Source: Candidatus Bathyarchaeota archaeon
Lineage (GTDB): Archaea > Thermoproteota > Bathyarchaeia > Bathyarchaeales > WAQA01
DNA length: 5,417 bases
NCBI GenBank assembly: GCA_015520475.1
Contig: WAQA01000076.1
Span: 1-5,417, forward strand
Direction: 5' to 3'
Shown: piece after piece, positions 5,361 through 5,417 of the stretch
How positions within the stretch are numbered: the first letter of the stretch is position 1
How the letters are laid out: the number at the start of each line of letters is the position of its first letter
Made by a program: the position numbers and the translations under genes
The notes under the pieces: model-generated
Databases searched by the model: none
What the model saw: only the letters and a program-made list of their open reading frames with translations
Told to the model about the DNA's origin: nothing

Positions 5361-5370
5361 AAATATATCA
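5361..5370 (-). promoter_or_regulatory. Second, weaker TATA-like motif upstream of rpl6
   Basis: TGATATATTT on the minus strand resembles a TATA box, but the bases before it (GTAGAT) make a poor BRE. It would start transcription near 5340. The rest of the 5257-5396 stretch shows no convincing gene. Confidence 0.2.
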
Positions 5371-5396
5371 ATCTACATCCATGAAAAATTTTGGAT

Positions 5397-5417
5397 TTAA
5401 TACACGTATGCTAGGAG
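5397..5417 (-). CDS. rps8: Probable C-terminal end of ribosomal protein uS8 (S8), cut by window edge
   Basis: The first minus-strand frame from the right edge reads Leu-Leu-Ala-Tyr-Val-Tyr then TAA (5399-5397). Archaeal uS8 proteins typically end in a Gly-Gly-x-hydrophobic-x-Ala-Tyr-Val-aromatic motif, and rps8 is the gene that precedes rpl6 in archaeal spc operons. Both the six residues and the position therefore fit. With only six codons visible this remains an inference. Confidence 0.5.
   Translation of the reverse strand, partial: LLAYVY

Overview
This window is a stretch of an archaeal spc-type ribosomal protein operon, and every gene reads on the minus strand (from the right edge to the left). 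In order of transcription it holds the probable last six codons of rps8 (uS8), rpl6 (uL6), rpl32e (eL32), rpl19e (eL19), rpl18 (uL18), rps5 (uS5), rpl30 (uL30), rpl15 (uL15) and a secY cut off at base 1. The eukaryote-type proteins eL32 and eL19 between uL6 and uL18, and the archaeal forms of uS5, uL18 and uL30, place this in the Archaea. Gene order and protein style suggest the TACK group (for example a Bathyarchaeia-like lineage), but that finer placement is an inference from general resemblance, not from a tree.

Layout. Bases 5178-5396 separate rps8 from rpl6. They hold a good BRE/TATA promoter about 70 bases before rpl6, and a leader with a perfect 10-bp palindrome and a very strong Shine-Dalgarno (SD) site. 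From rpl6 to rpl18 the genes overlap by a few bases or are closely packed. Bases 2868-3096 (229 bases) then interrupt the operon between rpl18 and rps5. This gap has three notable parts: an 86-base element able to fold into a closed multi-hairpin structure with an alternative pairing, a BRE/TATA-like promoter facing rps5, and a 7-bp inverted repeat lying over the predicted start of transcription. From rps5 onward rpl30 and rpl15 are tightly packed, then a 67-base gap leads to secY.

Starts. Six of the eight gene starts in the window appear to be TTG or GTG rather than ATG. Most follow GGTGA or a close variant 7-8 bases upstream, and this spacing rule moves the starts of rpl32e, rpl19e and rpl30 inward from the longest open frames.

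Function. The ribosomal proteins form parts of the large subunit (uL6, eL32, eL19, uL18, uL30, uL15) and the small subunit (uS8, uS5). SecY is the channel of the Sec translocon, to which ribosomes dock. The coding content is conserved housekeeping. The only candidates for something undescribed are the non-coding elements between rpl18 and rps5 and upstream of rpl6.
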